In this document: positions 13,201 to 35,780 of the stretch, piece by piece
Position numbering within the stretch: position 1 is the stretch's first letter
Layout of the letters: each line of letters starts with the position of its first letter
Assembly (NCBI GenBank): GCA_013396655.1
Contig: WBMV01001020.1
Location: forward strand, 62,001 to 126,000
Origin: Campylorhamphus procurvoides
Taxonomy: Eukaryota; Chordata; Aves; Passeriformes; Dendrocolaptidae
Reading direction: 5' to 3'
DNA: 64,000 bases
Notes under the pieces: generated by a model
The model's database searches: none
Seen by the model: only the letters and a program-made list of their open reading frames with translations
What the model was told of the DNA's origin: nothing
Translations under genes and position numbers: made by a program

Positions 13201-15156
13201 CTGGGATTAAAGAGACACATTTCCTATGCCAGGACTTGCGCTCCCTCCTTAGCCCAGCAGATGCCAGGAAGTACATCTAAGGGAAATAAAAAGCCTCCTT
13301 AGCTGCAGCAGCAGTGCTTTCCACAGGCCTTTGGAAGAGGAACAAATGGCCGTAGTGTTCCTGGAGCAGTCCTGTGTGGTTTATAGGGAGTTCTGCAGCA
13401 AAGTGTTCCCATGGAAAGGGATTCCTGGTGCACAGCCCCAGTCCCATTCACCTGTAGGGTTTGTGGGTGGCAGTTTTGAAGGTGGGGATGCAGAAGGGAG
13501 CTGACTTCCCATTCCCCAGCCCACATATCTGACATCCTGCCTTTCCAATAATTCATTCAGAGCGCTGCTGCCTCTGCTTGTCCAGCCCTGCTCTGTATTT
13601 TGCTGAAGTCAGTGCCGGCCCTGTCACTCCTCCAAGCAGGCATGTGCTTAAGGAGCATTCAGGGGCTCTGGCTCAGATCAGTTACCCTATTAGTGTGGAA
13701 TAATCGATGCATGCTGCCCTTGATTCCTTCAATTCTTTGGCTTGTGGTATCTCTAATAGCACCCATTTGAATTTCGCTTCCCGCAGTTTGCACAGAAACA
13801 GGCTCCTGAAATGAGGCCTCTTCAAACACTGGTGTCAGTGACACGAATGGGACATGGCAGCACATGGAAGGAAAAAATCTGACACCCCCTCCCCTGACCT
13901 TTGCTTGGAAAAGACACAATTTGGATCTTTAGGCAGCAAATGCCTGTTGCATCTGGCTTTTGTCTTTTGTCCCTGTTGCTGCCATGGTTGTTGTGTTGGT
14001 ACAGTGTCCCAGAGCAAAAGGTGGCACCTCCCACCCCAAAACAGATTATTCCTAGTTCCTCAGCTCGACAGGGTTAGTATCAAGCAGAATAATAGTCTCC
14101 ATCTATGGGTGAGATTTCTACCTGTTTTCCTGTTCTCCTTTTCCCTTTCGCCTGCTCCAGAATCCACAGCAGATTGTAGAATTTGCACCTTAATCCCAAA
14201 GATGATGGCAATTAAAAACTTAAGTCTCCATAGACAGATGCAAATAAATTAAGGAGGCAAAGAACTGAATTAGAGGCTAATCCTGATGGGGTAGTGAAAG
14301 CAAAGTGGCCAGTAATTCTTTCCTTCTATTATTTCACCTGTTCTGGTGGCAGGACGAGGCTGTGGTGGGGTGAGGTGCCCTGCTGGGTGTGCTGCCTGGG
14401 CACCAACTCTGTGGCAGAGCCCGGGGAGGGGCCACACTTCCCAAAGCATTGCAGCTGGTGCAGTGGTGCATGTGTTAAGCTGGAAGAGGGGGCTGTGTGC
14501 CAACACCTACAAATCATGTGGTTTGCTTTGCCCTTGGACTGCAGGTGTTTCACAAGGATGAGTTCAGCAACCTGCTCATCCCTGAGCACTGTGCCCTTTC
14601 CTCACCTGACAGAACTTACCTGGGGTTTGGGTAGACCTGAATTCTGAAGAGCAGAAACCCAAGATTTATTCATGTGGAAGAAAAACAGGATTTTTTTTGC
14701 CCTGTGTGCTCCCTTGTGCTGAAGATTGCAGCACAATGAGTTGTGGCAGTGTCCCGGTGCTTTACCCTTCCCTGAAGTAGACCAAGGCTGGGCTTACACT
14801 GAAACATCTTGCACTAAAGCATCAGGATTAGTGAGAATCCCAGAGTAAGGCCATAGTACTGAAATCCTTCATTTTTATGGGCTGGAAGTGATAACACCAT
14901 GAACTGAATTATACTCAAGTCATGACGTGATCCACGCACTCTTACGGGTGGATAGATATTGATTATCCATCAATATGGAGTGATGGCAGATGATGATTCA
15001 AATCCCAACTGTCAGGTAGCTGGATCTCCTGGGCTGTTTATCTAGTCAGTTAAAACATTGCTGTGATTCAGCTTATTTATTTAAAACTGAGGTTTTCTTG
15101 TGTCCCCACAACATTGTCTGTACCTCTAAAGTCAAGTCTCTTTCTCTCTTTTTCAG

Positions 15157-15187
15157 GACGGGGAAGGCCAGACTGCACTCCATTATG
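15157..15187 (+). CDS. ACBD6: ACBD6 penultimate exon (31 nt)
   Basis: A 31-nt exon encodes DGEGQTALHY plus the first base of the next codon. It follows a strong pyrimidine tract ending in TTTTTCAG and is followed by GTAAGC. It enters in phase 0 and leaves in phase 1, which fits the next exon exactly. It carries the start of an ankyrin repeat. Confidence 0.9.
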
Positions 15188-18100
15188 GTAAGCTGTCTCT
15201 CAGCTTGGTTCTTCCCTCTTAACAGGATGGATTTGCAGCTGAAGTAAACACTCTATGCACAGAAAGCAAATTTCAGGTCTAAAATGAGCAGAGAAGGTGG
15301 ATTTGATTACCTCCACCAACAAATCCAGCATGGTAGGAGTAGGGGCCTTGGGAGAAGCAGTGAGAAAGATTGCTGTCCTCCCTTTGTTCTCCTCTGCAGA
15401 TGTCACATTAAAGTCTTCCTTTTCCCCCAGTTAATGATGCAGAGTTTTCATGTACACCTCCGTGTCTCCAGGATGGGGTTGTGCCACCTTCAGACCCAGG
15501 AGTGGCTCTGGTTCGGGAATGCCACATCCCGTGGCCTTCAGGAAGGGTCTGTGTCAGATTTAACAGGTTACACAGGTGAGGGGAAGGGGATGACCAAGGT
15601 GGCCTCCAACTCCACGTGTCCTGGTGACAAACCTGTTAGATTGCAGGTGAGAGAGCAGGAGCTTCTCCACTACCAAAATCAGCAGGGAGAAGTCACAGAT
15701 CGTGTCCCTCCTACAATTACAGGCTAATTAGGTACATGATTTTATAGCAATCTTTAATTGAAAGATTGTTCTGTCTCCAAGTGAGAGAAGTAGAGACTGA
15801 ACTGACGCATGCAGTGCTGATGTGTGGGGAATGTGAAAAAAGTATCGATTTAATCTGGATCATAATTTTTTCCCAAAATTAAGACATAGCCAGTTATTAT
15901 TTTGTACTCTCTCTTGATGCCTGTCACTGTAATTAAGAGCATACTTGTCATTCTGAAGTGTTTGTGTCTTTCTCTCTCTCCCTGAGCTCTCCACAAGGAC
16001 ATTAAGAGGATGGCAAAATTGCTTTGCAGAGCATCAGTCCAAAGCACAGCATTTGGATCTGGAGCTAAACTCCCACATTCCAGGGCCCCTGAACCAATAC
16101 TGTAATTACAATAATGTGTGATTTCTCCACATGTGATCTTTCCTGTAGGATACCCTATTTTTCAAATTCCTATCATTGTGACTGGAGTAGTGAATCTGTT
16201 GCTTAGCACAACACTGTCCACAGATTGACAGCACTTAAAATGCCACACTGCCTCTTTCTCTAATTCATTCCACATTTTGGGCTTTCTCTCTCCTGGGAAG
16301 GTGCTTTCCCTGCTCCCAGCTACAGGACTGACATCTGCCTACCCGGGGTGCACAGGGCATTACACTAGGTTGTGCAAAAGCATAGCACATATATAGGTTA
16401 ACCATGAGCACCTGCTTCAAGCAAGGCCAATATGTGAAAACAAAGGGATGGGTGCATCACCTGAGTGTAAATTCTGTGCTGTGCAGGTGGATCCCTCTGG
16501 CTGGTGACTGAGGCAGGTTGTTTGACAATCAAACAAACATAACTGATTTAATGAACGTTATTTCAGAAGCAGTTTCTCTGATCCACCCTGACAGCTCAGA
16601 TGTTTCAACAGTGACAGTTTACCAGGGTTTTCTTCCCAAATGTTTTAAGTGTTAATATTTTTTCTTCCCCTTGAGTGTTACCCACCTCTCCTCCCTATGT
16701 ATCATCTTTGGGAAGCCTTTCTGGCACACAGGTCCAGTGTGCCCAAGGGTACCCAGCTGTTCCTGGTGACCGTCACTGCACCCAGGCTCTCCTCATTCCC
16801 TGAACTTAGTGATGTGATCATAAATCCCCCCAATCCTGGAAACAGCTTGTTAAATGAGTGACTGGTTTGGATTCAAGTGGCTGTTGGCCTGAAACTGGAA
16901 CTCACTGAAAACCTCCCAACACCATTTTGGTCACCCCTTCAAAACCAAGCCATTAGTTGCAGCGGAGAGGTGTGAGAGCTCCTATGAAAACTGCCTCATG
17001 ACAAGGCCTTCCCTTTTGTAGAAGGCTGTTCAGGGAAGGGTTAAATCCCATCAGCAAGGCAGGCACTGCTTTTAGGGTGTCTGCAACCCTTTTTACGAGC
17101 CAGCATGGCCTGACAGCTGTCCTTGTGGTGACAGCTCTCCTGATTACAGCCGGTGTCAAACTGCATCCTGCTGTGGGTTATAAATCCTGCCTCCTTCCGA
17201 TGGGTGCCGGGTTTAATCGGGGGTTAAGTGGAGGCCAGCACAGTCCAGAGGCACCGGATCACCAGTGGGACCCACCACCAGACCCACTCTGCTCCAGGCT
17301 GGTGGTCACTGTGACCACCATCTCCCTGCTGAACAGCCCATTACCCTTCAGCCCCTCTCCATCCATCCACCCACCCACCCAGAATACTCAAATCATCGCT
17401 GCTACCTCTCCCAGAGGAAATCAAGGCTTCTCCGAGCACTGGTGGCCACGTGGCCACGGAGTGGGCAGGCTCTGTATCCTCCTGGGCACTCCGGCTTCCC
17501 TGCAAAGCACCATCTGTTCGGCTCTGTCTGTGCTGTGGCAGGGCAGTGGGAGGGGACGCTGGAGGGAAAATAAATAATAAAAAAAAAAAAAAAAAAGAAA
17601 AAAATTCATCATCTGAACCCTGAGGATTAATGGAGTCGGGAGGCAAACTGTGCTGAATGGAAATTCATCTTCACCCGTGCCCGTGTCAGGGCTGCCGCTC
17701 CGGCCCCTGACAAATCGAGGGTCCCAGGGGGCCATAAATCCAGCAGCTGTGCTCATCTCCTGGGATGTCCCCAGCCTGCTCAAGGACATGGGCTGTGCCC
17801 ACCAGCAGCACCAAACGAGAAGGCCACATTTCCCTGTGTGGGCAGCAGCTCCCCATCCCCAGAACCTGCCACCACAGCTGCCTTGGCATCTCTGGAAATC
17901 TGCTTTCTGCAAAGGGATGGGACCCCTAGCCCCTCAGCTCAGCCTCACCCACACCCCCACCTGCTTCCTCACCAACCCCTTCCCCCATTTTTCCTCCCTT
18001 TTTTATCTTTTCAGTATAAGCTCCAATCACACATTGAATTTATTTTAATGAAACATTGCTGCTTGTCCTTTTGAATCAGTAGAGAATTGCAGAGTAATGC

Positions 18101-19399
18101 AAAAGACACTCTAATTACTAAAGGAGTCAGTTGGTTGCATTATAAAAGCACCCAAAATACAATTAAAACCAATCACTACCAATACAAGAGGAAGGTACTG
18201 ACTTCACAGCCTCATAAGGCAGCTTTTGGCTTCTCTAGGATCTGCTTTGCGTGGACTTAAGGGAAATCCAGGGTCTGGAACTTCTGCTGGTATCAGCCAA
18301 GTCCAGCTCTTCAGTGCTAAGAGTTCTGATTTTCCCAGGAGGGGTTGGTTTTTTAGCATCCTTAGGTAAGATTATTGCATCCTAGGGACAGAGAAGAGCT
18401 CTGGTCAACTTGATTCTATATTGGCAGAGAAAATCAGGGGTTTAAAAAGAGTTGTTAGTGGAGGTGTAAGTGTGTGTGCCATTACCAGCTGTCCGAGGGC
18501 ACAGACACAGTCCCTTGGAGCTGGTGCTCAGGGAGACAATGGCCAGCAGCTAAAAACCATCCAAATTTTCTGCAAGGAGAAATGATGGATAAAAACCAGA
18601 AGCAAGGCAGTACTGATGATGTCCTGCCTGTGGAGGACTGGGAGGTTCAGGAGGCTGGTGAGGCGCTTGGACTTACAAAGATGTTATGGGTGAATAGAGG
18701 GATACAGGTATAGGTACAGATACAGGTATAGATGTAGACACAGATAAATGCATTATTAATTCTGGGTCCAAAAGCAGGCAGGGAACGCTTTCCCAGGTGG
18801 CACTTTGGGGCTCTGCAGTGCTGCACCAGCACTCTGGGGCCCTTCCCAGGGTCAGTCTCCAGTCCTGGCTGTGAAGGAGCCTTAGCCAAACTGTGCTCAG
18901 TCTCCCTCTGCATCCCAGGCGATGCCCTGCAAACCTCTGGGCTCCTGACAGCTCTGTGTCTGGGCTGTGGGCTCTGGGGTGCTGGTTGCACCAGTAACAC
19001 CCCTTCTGGACTTTTGGCTTTGCTCTCACTCTGTCTTTTCTCCTTCCTTTGCACTATTAAATCCAAAGTAATACACTGTGTACTGAACACTGCCCCGAAA
19101 AATGATCTGCTGTGCCGGGCCAGGTGCTGAGACGGCGTTTCCTGCCTCTGGCACACACATGGGAAGTCACCAGCTACAGCCACCTCTCCAGAAACACCCA
19201 TCGGGTCAGCATCCCCAGGCTAACCCTTCCCTTTCTCCCTCCAGCTGCCACCTGCGAGTTTTTGGACATCGTGGAGCTGCTGCTGCAGGCGGGAGCCGAC
19301 CCCGGGCTGCGGGACCAGGAGGGCTGCCTGCCTGAGGAGGTGACGGACTCCAAAGCCATCACTTCGGCTCTGCAGCAGCACGTCACGGGCGAGCCCTGA
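15157..19399 (+). CDS. ACBD6: ACBD6, acyl-CoA-binding domain-containing protein 6 (last two exons)
   Basis: Joining 15157-15187 to 19245-19399 gives an uninterrupted 61-residue C-terminus. It begins DGEGQTALHY, continues AATCEFLDIVELLLQAGADP, and ends HVTGEP before TGA at 19397-19399. This matches the end of ACBD6, which binds long-chain acyl-CoA with an N-terminal ACB domain and carries ankyrin repeats at the C-terminus. The visible part is the second ankyrin repeat (TALHYA, then DIVELLLQAGADP) plus the short tail. The N-terminal domain and first ankyrin repeat, roughly 220 residues by comparison with the human protein, are outside the window. The splice sites are clean: CAG/GAC at the 15157 acceptor, ATG/GTAAGC at 15187 (phase 1), and CCAG/CT at 19245. 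The gene converges on LHX4, as in human. Identification is by recalled similarity. Confidence 0.93.
17565..17604 (+). repeat. Poly(A)-rich simple repeat
   Basis: The run ggaaaataaataataa is followed by about 18 As and then gaaaaaaa. No retro-pseudogene with recognisable coding sequence precedes it, so it is listed as a simple repeat only. Confidence 0.7.
18000..18190. promoter_or_regulatory. Candidate conserved non-coding element in ACBD6 last intron
   Basis: An AT-rich island in otherwise GC-rich DNA contains an octamer-like gtaatgcaaaag near 18096, a TAATTA core (tctaattacta) near 18111, and ttattttaatg near 18041. It has no repeats and no coding potential. The position is 5-6 kb from the LHX4 coding exons. 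Function is inferred from composition only. Confidence 0.25.
18701..18750 (+). repeat. Short degenerate tandem (GATACA/GGTATA)
   Basis: Hexamer-like units gataca, ggtata, ggtaca, gataca, ggtata, gatgta, gacaca and gataaa follow one another for about 50 bp, a degenerate microsatellite within the ACBD6 last intron. Confidence 0.75.
19245..19399 (+). CDS. ACBD6: ACBD6 last coding exon
   Basis: This exon encodes the last 50 residues after a split alanine codon: ATCEFLDIVELLLQAGADPG, then LRDQEGCLPEEVTDSKAITS, then ALQQHVTGEP and TGA. It covers the bulk of the second ankyrin repeat and the C-terminal tail. The acceptor is TCCCTCCAG ending at 19244. Much of the exon is also open on the opposite strand, but only the plus-strand frame matches a known protein. 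Confidence 0.95.
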
Positions 19400-19848
19400 C
19401 CCCGTGGGGGGACAGAGATGCTCTGCAATAACACCCCTTCTCCTCCCTCCCCTCTGCCCTCCCCAAATGCCTCGGGGGTTCAAGGGGACCTTTCAGAGCA
19501 CAGGGTCTGGCTGGGCTCTCCAGCACGAGGGCCAGGCGCATACCCTGGGCAGGATGGGATCAGAGTTTTGCATGCTCTGACATTTATCAGTATTTGAGGG
19601 GGGAGGGAGGGGGGACAGGGCCTGGAGAGGGCCACAGGAATTATTTTAATGGATCAAACACAAGTACTGTGTTGGCTGTCTCACTGGAGCAGCCTGGGCT
19701 GACTGGTCGGCTCCTCCGTGGGGAAGGGCAGGGCTGCTGGGCCAGGTGAGGGATGCTCATCTCTCCCATTCAGGTTGAATTTTGGTTTATTTTTTTTTCC
19801 CCTGGGTCCAAACAAAATACTCTAAATAAAAGCACAGTGTCGGGACGG
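19400..19848 (+). other. ACBD6: ACBD6 3'UTR
   Basis: From the stop codon to the expected cleavage site, about 18 nt past the AATAAA at 19825. The 3' end is approximate. There is no further open frame of note. Confidence 0.7.
19825..19830 (+). terminator. ACBD6: ACBD6 poly(A) signal
   Basis: A canonical AATAAA is followed 20-45 nt later by a strongly GU-rich stretch (tgtgtgtttggtttggggtt), the usual downstream element. It lies 426 nt after the stop codon. Confidence 0.8.
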
Positions 19849-19859
19849 AGCCTCTGTGT

Positions 19860-21250
19860 GTTTGGTTTGGGGTTTTTTCAGGGAGTGACTTGGTTCCTTG
19901 GGAGCAATGAAGATGGGAGACAACTCAGTGCTGCCACAGCTCTGCTCAAGCTCTTGTCCTGTGGAGAGAGGCCTGCAAAGACAGGAGGGTCATACAGGTG
20001 TCTGTCAGTCTGTCCCCCTGTTTCTCACATAGCACATGTTGCTAACCAACCCCTCCAAGCTGACAGGGCTTTTACCATATCACACAACCACTTTGTTGAA
20101 GAAAATTGCTTTAAACTCTCACCTTTATTATCAGCTGCAGGTCCTCCTGCCATGTGCCAGACCCTGGGGTGGCTCATTCAGGGCTGGGGTTTGTAAGAGC
20201 TGGGCACAGACATAAACCTGCACCCACCTTATCACCCCTGAGGCTTCTCAGACACTTCATGGTCTTTTCAGCTGGCCAAACATCCAGAAAGTGTGGAAAA
20301 TGTGCCTTGTTGCAAGGCCTGAGTGCTGGAGTGAGGTGGGATGGTTGTGGGGTTTGTTGCTTCCTATCAGGATCCCAACTGGGCCATGCTGGTGGGTCAC
20401 AGGAGCTGCCAGGGCTGGGTCTGTGCTTTGGGGTGGCTGGGAGGGAGGCTGCTGCACTGGGTGAGTGTATGGCAAGAGGACACTGTGGCTTCCCTGTGGG
20501 GTTGGTTTTTCCCCAGAGGAGATTTACAGCCTTGGAGGGGAGCACAGGAAATCTCCATTGCTGTGACAGGAAGCTCCTTGCCATCAAGTCCCTTCTGCAG
20601 CAGATCCAGCCTCAGGAAAATAAATGGGAACGTTCCCTTCGCTAAGGACTGGCTGGGCAGGAGGCACGTGTGGGTTTTGGCCCCTCACGGTGTCTGTGGC
20701 CCCTGCCAGGTTTGCTAACCCTGACAAAGTCACTGCACTGGCTCCAGCACCACCACTGCACCACACGCAGCCCGGGCCAGGCTCCGTGATGGGGACAAAA
20801 TTAGAGTTATTTTCCATTAATACTGAGCAAGGGCCCACAATGGCTTCTGTTCCCCCTGCCCAGGGGACCCGCAGGCTGGCAGTGGTCAGGCTGGTCACAA
20901 CATGCAAAGATGCCAACCCCAACACTGGGGTCACACGGGCTTTGTGATGGTGACATCAAGGTTGGGGACAAGCAAGGCCACCCCCGTGCAGTGCCATAAT
21001 GCACAGCCACTGCCTGGCTTGATGGACACGCTGGGTAATAAAAAACTCTGTTAAAGCCGGGATGAAAAGCAGCAGCCACGGTGCCAGTGCTTTCAGAGAG
21101 CACATTTGGGGTCTGAGCGCTCAGCCCTGGAAATGTTTATAGCACTTTAGGTCTGTTTGTGAGGTTGGAGCCTTTCCAAAAAAATAAAAAAAAAAAGAAA
21201 GCAGGGGTGGGGGGGAGGAGAGAAAGACATATATTATTGTTTATAATCTG
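19860..21250. other. Intergenic DNA between convergent ACBD6 and LHX4
   Basis: No gene is recognised here. The sequence is GC-rich single-copy DNA with an A-rich run near 21178-21200. It may include the distal part of a long LHX4 3'UTR, whose end is uncertain. Confidence 0.5.
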
Positions 21251-21251
21251 C

Positions 21252-23577
21252 TTTATTCAGCCAAACCTTTCCCCAGCAGCCTTGCGGATTGCTGTTTAAA
21301 TCCCTTGGTGCCTTTAACTACCGATACAGAAAGTGGTTAATGTGCATTCGCCCTAAGCTTGGCATCTACTCCAGGAAATCACTTTAATTGAGAAGCATTA
21401 AATGTTAAAATGATTAAAATATAGAAAGCCAACACACCGGTGCCCATGGAGGGGCTTGGACCCCCCCATCCCACCTGGCATGGCTCTTCCATCTCACCTG
21501 TGCCCTCTGAGCACCACCCTGCATCCACTGTCACCACTACACGGTGGCAGGAGGGCTGTGGCACCTTGGGGTGCCACATGGCAGTGATGGAGATGCCCAC
21601 CCCAAGCCCACCCACCTCTCTGTGCCCACTAAAAGCCAGGGCACCGCGGCCAATGTCACTTGTCCCATCCAGGGATGCCTGGACAAGACGCCAGGGATGC
21701 CCATCCCAAACAGCCGAGGGTGCTGGAGCAGGCAATGCTGATGGGGGCCACGGCCCTCCCACTGAGGAAGAAAATCCCAAAGACAGCAGCTGCTAAAGAG
21801 CATCCCGAGTTTATTTGCCATCGCTTTCCCTCGCGGCCGAGGGGGTGACTGTACACATCTCATGCCAACGCACCGGAGGCAAGGTACAAAAGCAACGCCC
21901 TGGGCCTGAATTCGGGGGCATTTGGCGGGATCATTTCTCCCCAGGACATGGCAATAAATAAGGTTTTATTCTTTGAAATCTTTTTATTATTATTATTTTT
22001 GTTGAGTTTTATTTTTTTTCCCTTTTTTTCCCCCGAGAAACAAGACTCTTTACTTCCTGGAACTGTACAAAATTTACACAGCAAGGGGAGGAGGCGTTTG
22101 GCCTTGTCGAAGGGGGATGGAGAGCAGCGGGCACGACTCTCCCCTGTCCCCCTCCCCACCAGTGCCAGCAAGGCCGGGGGCTTGGCACAAAGCAGCACCC
22201 AAGGCTGGGGAGGGGGGAGGCACATGGATGCAGCTGGGGCAGCTCCTGCAGCACCAATGCACCCAGCTGGGGAGGGACAAGGAGGGACAGGGACAGACCA
22301 GTGATGTGCTTTCTTGTGTGGCTTTTTTTTTCTTTTTCATTTTTATTCTTTTTTTCCCCTTTGCTTTCAGAGCCCCCACACCTCTGGATGGCTAAGGGCA
22401 TCCACCCCCAGCCCTCCCTGAAGGGCAGGCTGGGGTCATCAGCATCAACCCAGAGCCAGAGGGGATGGCAGGGACCCTGTGGCCAGGGCACCCCTGTGGG
22501 GCCAGGACAGAGCTGGGCACCCCAGGCAGAGAGGCTGGAGCTAGATTTTTCCCATGGGGCTGAATGCCTGAGGGTAGGGGGTGTGGGATGTGCTGGGGGA
22601 GATGGGCATGTGGGTTTTGAGCAAGCAGCTGGCCAGGAGCAGTCCCCATGGGGCTTGCGGGATGTGCCAAAGCCACCTGGATCCTCCCTGGATGCCTGCA
22701 CCCACCCTCGGTGCCATCAGTCCCACAGCACAAAGGAGGAGGGTGGCTTATGCCAGAGATATCTCACACCCCAATCCCCACCACGCAGCTGCCTCTGCAG
22801 CTGACAAAATACCCTTTTGCCCCTTTTTGGGAGGATTTTTTTTGCAATACCCTCAAGAGCAAACATTGCCCACCTCTCCCACCCACCCTTCCAGTGGCTG
22901 CTTTCCAGGTGCCAGCCACGGGCATCCTGGCTGGCTCCACCACAGCCCGGTTTGGCCAGTGGGCATCCCGAGATAGAGGCATTTGGTTGTTTTAATTCCT
23001 CCCCAACGCGTGACCGCGGTGAAACCGCAGTGATGCTCCATCAGCACCCCTGCGTGCCCAGGGATAAATCACAGCCCCGAGGCCACCGGGCAGGCAGGAT
23101 CGTCCCCGCCAGCATCGCCCCCGGGCAGTGGGACAGTGGCCTTGCTCGGACACGTCCCCGACAAAATAAACCCTTCTACAATATAGATTTCTCTTTCTGC
23201 TGAGGCTCCGGGCAGCGCCGAGTCGCATTTCAACTCCGTATCGAAAAATAACTCTTGAAAATAGCAGCGGTGCTGGGCGGGGCGGGGTGCGGGGCTGGCG
23301 CGGGTGGCGGGACGGGCTCTGCCGTCCCTGATTGTCCTTCCTCCCCCTCCCGCTGTCCCTGACCATCGCCAGTGCCCCAGCCCCGCGCCCGGTCCCCGCC
23401 GCGCATCCCGGGCGCCGACACCTCTCTTGTGCTTACACCCGAAGGTATCCGTGCCCCCCTCCACCCTGCGCTGCCCCCGCCTCCCTCCAGCCCTCCGGGG
23501 CCAATTCCCATGGGAAAATCCTGGGAAGCTCAACAACCTCCGGCGGGTGCCCTCGGTGCGGCGCTTGCAGGCTGGGG
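21252..23577 (-). other. LHX4: Probable LHX4 3'UTR and flank
   Basis: On the minus strand this region lies directly downstream of the last LHX4 exon found and of the N at 23578. It contains several AATAAA words in LHX4 orientation (plus-strand tttatt at 21252, 21810 and 21965) and AU-rich stretches (for example around 23160-23260). No LHX4 C-terminal coding sequence was recognised in any frame. The extent and transcription are inferred. Confidence 0.4.
21810..21815 (-). terminator. LHX4: Candidate LHX4 poly(A) signal
   Basis: AATAAA on the minus strand, within gcaAATAAActcggg. Two other candidates exist at 21965-21970 and 21252-21257, and sequence alone does not say which is used. Confidence 0.35.
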
Positions 23578-23578
23578 N
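23578..23578. other. Assembly N next to LHX4 exon 5
   Basis: A single N sits in very GC-rich sequence (gctggggNcgcaggggg), 52 bases past the 3' end of LHX4 exon 5. A one-base N often stands for a gap of unknown size. The missing LHX4 exon 6 would be expected on this side of exon 5. Confidence 0.6.
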
Positions 23579-23579
23579 C

Positions 23580-35183
<11,604 letters not shown>

Positions 35184-35275
35184 TTTAATTGGCCCAGGGG
35201 GCGGCGGAGGGGAGCGGAGAGGGGCGGGAGAGCCACGGGACGGGCCGGGCCGGCGGAGCCCGGCGGCGGGGGGTG

Positions 35276-35503
35276 GCGTGTCCCGGTGCCTTGTGTGTCC
35301 CGGTGCCTTGTGTGTCCCGGTGCCGTGTGTGTCCCGGTGCCGGTCCCGACTGCCGTGTCCCGGGTGCCGTGCCCCGGTGCCGGTCCAGGTGCCGTGTCCT
35401 GGTGCCGGTGCCGTGTCCCGGTGCCGGTGCCGTGTCCCGGTCCAGGTGCCGTGTCCAGGTCCCGGTGCCGGTGCCGTGTCCCGGTCCCGGTCCCGGTGCC
35501 ACC
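35276..35503 (+). repeat. GTGCCGTGTCCCG minisatellite upstream of LHX4
   Basis: About 228 bp of tandem words gtcccggtgccttgtgt, gtcccggtgccg and gtccaggtgccgt are arranged with periods near 17-18 and 6 bp. It lies 93-320 bases upstream of the LHX4 start codon, between the promoter motifs and the ATG, so it may be transcribed into the 5'UTR. On the mRNA strand it is rich in GGGACC and GGCACC. Confidence 0.93.
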
Positions 35504-35509
35504 TCCCAT

Positions 35510-35780
35510 TCATTCCCCTGCGGGGAGCGCGCCTGACGTCACCGCCCGCAGGGGGGCGGGGGCGGGGCGGGGCGCCCGCAGCCAATCAGCGCCCTCGCTG
35601 CGCCGGAGTGGGCGTGGCCTAGAGGTGACGGGCGGGGCTTCGGCACTGGGGCGGGGCCTGCGGGGAAGGGGCGGGGCCTCGGGGCACCCCGCGGCCCCCG
35701 GCGGCTGTCGCGACATAGCGCTGTCGCGACATAGCGCTGCCAGGGAGCGCTGTCCGGCGGTGCCATTGGTGGGACACGGC
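35510..35780 (-). promoter_or_regulatory. LHX4: Probable LHX4 core promoter region
   Basis: A palindromic cAMP-response element TGACGTCA lies at 35534-35541, with overlapping GC boxes at about 35551-35572 (ggggcggggcggggcg). CCAAT words occur at 35582-35586 (plus) and 35765-35769 (minus). A tandem 16-bp pair contains TGTCGCGACA near 35705-35736. The cluster is 350-590 bases upstream of the LHX4 ATG. No TATA box was seen, as is usual for CpG-island promoters. The start site itself is not determined. Confidence 0.55.

Larger units (their letters stand above)
1..15156 (+). other. ACBD6: ACBD6 intron (partial, 3' part)
   Basis: This 15-kb stretch precedes the first ACBD6 exon recognised in the window and ends in a good acceptor, a pyrimidine tract followed by CAG at 15154-15156. 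No open frame in it resembles the acyl-CoA-binding domain or the first ankyrin repeat of ACBD6, so the upstream exons probably lie outside the window. A short upstream exon could still have been missed by eye. It contains a CR1 fragment near 7.0 kb, a possible MIR-like fragment near 1.25 kb, and several AT-rich islands with TAAT motifs (for example 6480-6640 and 13030-13200). The rest is unremarkable single-copy DNA. Confidence 0.75.
15188..19244 (+). other. ACBD6: ACBD6 last intron
   Basis: This 4.06-kb intron is bounded by GTAAGC at 15188 and CTCCCTCCAG ending at 19244. It holds a CCAC-rich run near 17360-17385, an A-rich run at 17565-17604, an AT-rich TAAT-containing island at 18000-18190, and a short GATACA/GGTATA tandem at 18701-18750. 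No coding sequence was recognised inside. Confidence 0.85.

Noticed and set aside
1..15156. Search for CRISPR arrays, insertion sequences, operons or bacterial-type signals in the window
   Set aside because: The sequence is vertebrate nuclear DNA. The tandem repeats are contiguous minisatellites without spacers, so prokaryotic feature types do not apply.
22009..22701. A 230-residue minus ORF downstream of LHX4 exon 5, considered as the missing last exon
   Set aside because: It has none of the LHX4 C-terminal words and contains a poly-Lys run from A-rich DNA.
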